Position numbers and translations under genes: made by a program
Notes under the pieces: generated by a model
Seen by the model: the letters and a program-made list of their open reading frames with translations, nothing else
The model's database searches: none
What the model was told of the DNA's origin: nothing
Shown: positions 62,981 through 64,000 of the stretch, one piece after another
How the letters are laid out: each line of letters begins with the position of its first letter
Position numbering within the stretch: position 1 is the stretch's first letter
Origin: Opitutus terrae PB90-1
GTDB lineage: Bacteria > Verrucomicrobiota > Verrucomicrobiia > Opitutales > Opitutaceae
Assembly (NCBI RefSeq): GCF_000019965.1
Contig: NC_010571.1
Location: forward strand, 2,799,001 to 2,863,000
Length of the DNA stretch: 64,000 nucleotides
Direction: 5' to 3'

Positions 62981-63226
62981 GATTGGGCGGGCGCTTCGCC
63001 GAGGGCGTAGCCGGACCGTCCGCTGCACCGTGGGGCTACCGGTTGGTAGGTCATCTTAACTCCTTCTAGTGCGGCGGCCATAGGGTTAGAACAACTTCAC
63101 GGGGACGACTTGCCGCCCCGACGTGGCGATCCGCGCTGTCGCCCGGGTTAACCGCGCCGGCCGGCCGACGGCGAACAGGTTGCCCATCAGCTGCCTCTCC
63201 TTGCGGAGCGGCGGCGCCTCGCGTGG

Positions 63227-64000
63227 CTACTCCATCGCCGCGGCGAGTTCCTCGTCACTGGCGCGGTGATTCGGTCGCCGCATGAGCAACACCAGGGGGA
63301 GCGCAGCGAGCGCGACGTAGAGCATGAACCGGAAATCGCTCAAATACGCGAGCAGCGCGGCCTGCTGCGAAACCAACCGTTCCAGCAGCGACTGGCCGGC
63401 GGCCGTCGACGGGTCCAGGAGCGCCGGCAGATGCTGCATCGGATCCCGAAACGGCTGCACGAATTCGGCGAGGTTGGCGTGTGCGCGGCTGTGAAACTGC
63501 CCCAGCAGGTAAATGACAACCGAGATGCCGATGCTCGAGCCGAGATTCCGCGACAGGCTGTAGAGCGCGGTGCCCGAAGTCCGCAGATCGGCAGGTAGGG
63601 TGGCGAAGGTCATCGTGCTAAGCGGCACGAAGAGGAAGCCGAGCCCAAGCCCCTGCACCACGCCGGACCACACGAGCATCGTGGCCGTGACATCGAGCGA
63701 GAACCGGCTCATCTGCCACAGCGCCGCGGCCGTCAGCAACAGCCCCAGCGCGACGAGCCAGCGCGGATCCACCCGCGAAACCAGCCGGCCGACGATGATC
63801 ATCGCGAGCATCGTGCCGACGCCGCGCGGCGCCAGCAACATGCCGGCGGTCATGACCGGATAATTCAACAGCGTCTGCAGGAACGGCGTCAGCAGGGCCA
63901 GCGTCGCCAGCAAGATCACGCCAACGACGAAGATGAAAATCATGCCCGTGGCGAAATTGCGGTCGCGGAACAGCCGTAGGTCGAGAAACGGCCGGCGCGC
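63227..64000 (-). CDS. MFS transporter, DHA2 (EmrB/QacA-like) family, C-terminal part
   Basis: The reading frame is open to the end of the window, so the N-terminus is missing; about 257 residues are visible. It begins ARRPFLDLRLFRDRNFATGM, typical of the middle of DHA2 drug:H+ antiporters, and continues with helices (FIFVVGVILLATLALLTPFL, GMLLAPRGVGTMLAMIIVGR, LGLGFLFVPLSTMTFATLPA). LRTSGTALYSLSRNLGSSIG is the typical motif before the final helices, and an extended loop (FHSRAHANLAEFVQPFRDPM) precedes the last helix. These export drugs or metabolites with the help of an EmrA-like adaptor. It lies 246 bases upstream of the Rid-like gene on the same strand. Confidence 0.9.
   Translation of the reverse strand, partial: ARRPFLDLRLFRDRNFATGMIFIFVVGVILLATLALLTPFLQTLLNYPVMTAGMLLAPRGVGTMLAMIIVGRLVSRVDPRWLVALGLLLTAAALWQMSRFSLDVTATMLVWSGVVQGLGLGFLFVPLSTMTFATLPADLRTSGTALYSLSRNLGSSIGISVVIYLLGQFHSRAHANLAEFVQPFRDPMQHLPALLDPSTAAGQSLLERLVSQQAALLAYLSDFRFMLYVALAALPLVLLMRRPNHRASDEELAAAME

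Noticed and set aside
62981-63226. A possible small gene or RNA between the Rid-like and exporter genes
   Set aside because: I found no open frame with a plausible product and no convincing secondary structure. It is most likely a promoter region.

Overview
The window is GC-rich and gene-dense. I think it comes from a free-living Verrucomicrobiota bacterium of the Opitutaceae type. The reasons are three PEP-CTERM proteins, very large secreted Ig/autotransporter-strand proteins, plant-polysaccharide enzymes (GH3, GH42, PL4), and many short dispersed palindromes of the kind seen in such genomes. This assignment is an inference; no rRNA or other phylogenetic marker is present. I see no tRNA, rRNA, CRISPR array, transposase or phage gene. 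Gene starts are often uncertain because clear Shine-Dalgarno sequences are rare.

Layout. 1-2847: a periplasmic GMC-type dehydrogenase operon (small subunit C-terminus, flavoprotein, nine-haem cytochrome c). 3193-4565: an alpha/beta hydrolase and a DoxX protein. 4723-10492: two large secreted proteins of unknown role, converging. 10759-15235: an FKBP lipoprotein, a small membrane protein, a GntP-type permease and an MHS-family symporter with a large periplasmic insert. 15556-20466: a PQQ-type beta-propeller protein, then a GH3 glycosidase and an aldo/keto reductase that diverge around an inverted repeat. 20726-25619: phosphatidylserine synthase, a cupredoxin-like lipoprotein, a rhomboid protease, a LysE exporter and a Tat-secreted Gfo/Idh/MocA oxidoreductase. 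25729-28900: a frameshifted secreted gene and a large membrane-anchored protein. 28970-31927: a PEP-CTERM protein, a luciferase-like oxidoreductase and a DUF421 membrane protein. 32021-34323: an orphan 696-residue protein with a lipase-like C-terminus, bounded by an intact DUF421 gene and a decayed DUF421 remnant. 34490-38964: a MacAB-like ABC efflux operon. 39154-50011: a PEP-CTERM protein, a giant PL4 lyase fusion, a GH42 beta-galactosidase and a CehA/McbA hydrolase. 50087-53963: four proteins of poorly known role and a remnant of a second CehA gene. 54078-60198: a hybrid histidine kinase and a pseudo-kinase/receiver, bracketed by a direct repeat of the N-terminal part of an M49-like metallopeptidase gene. 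60436-64000: DAHP synthase, a double-domain Rid/chorismatase-like protein and the end of a DHA2 exporter.

Functionally the window is an accessory region for carbohydrate oxidation, uptake and degradation plus signalling and envelope functions. Its most unusual property is how often gene fragments have been duplicated, truncated or fused: DUF421, CehA, and the M49 fragment joined to a TPR tail. It also carries many mobile-looking short palindromes, one of which has become the C-terminus of a protein.
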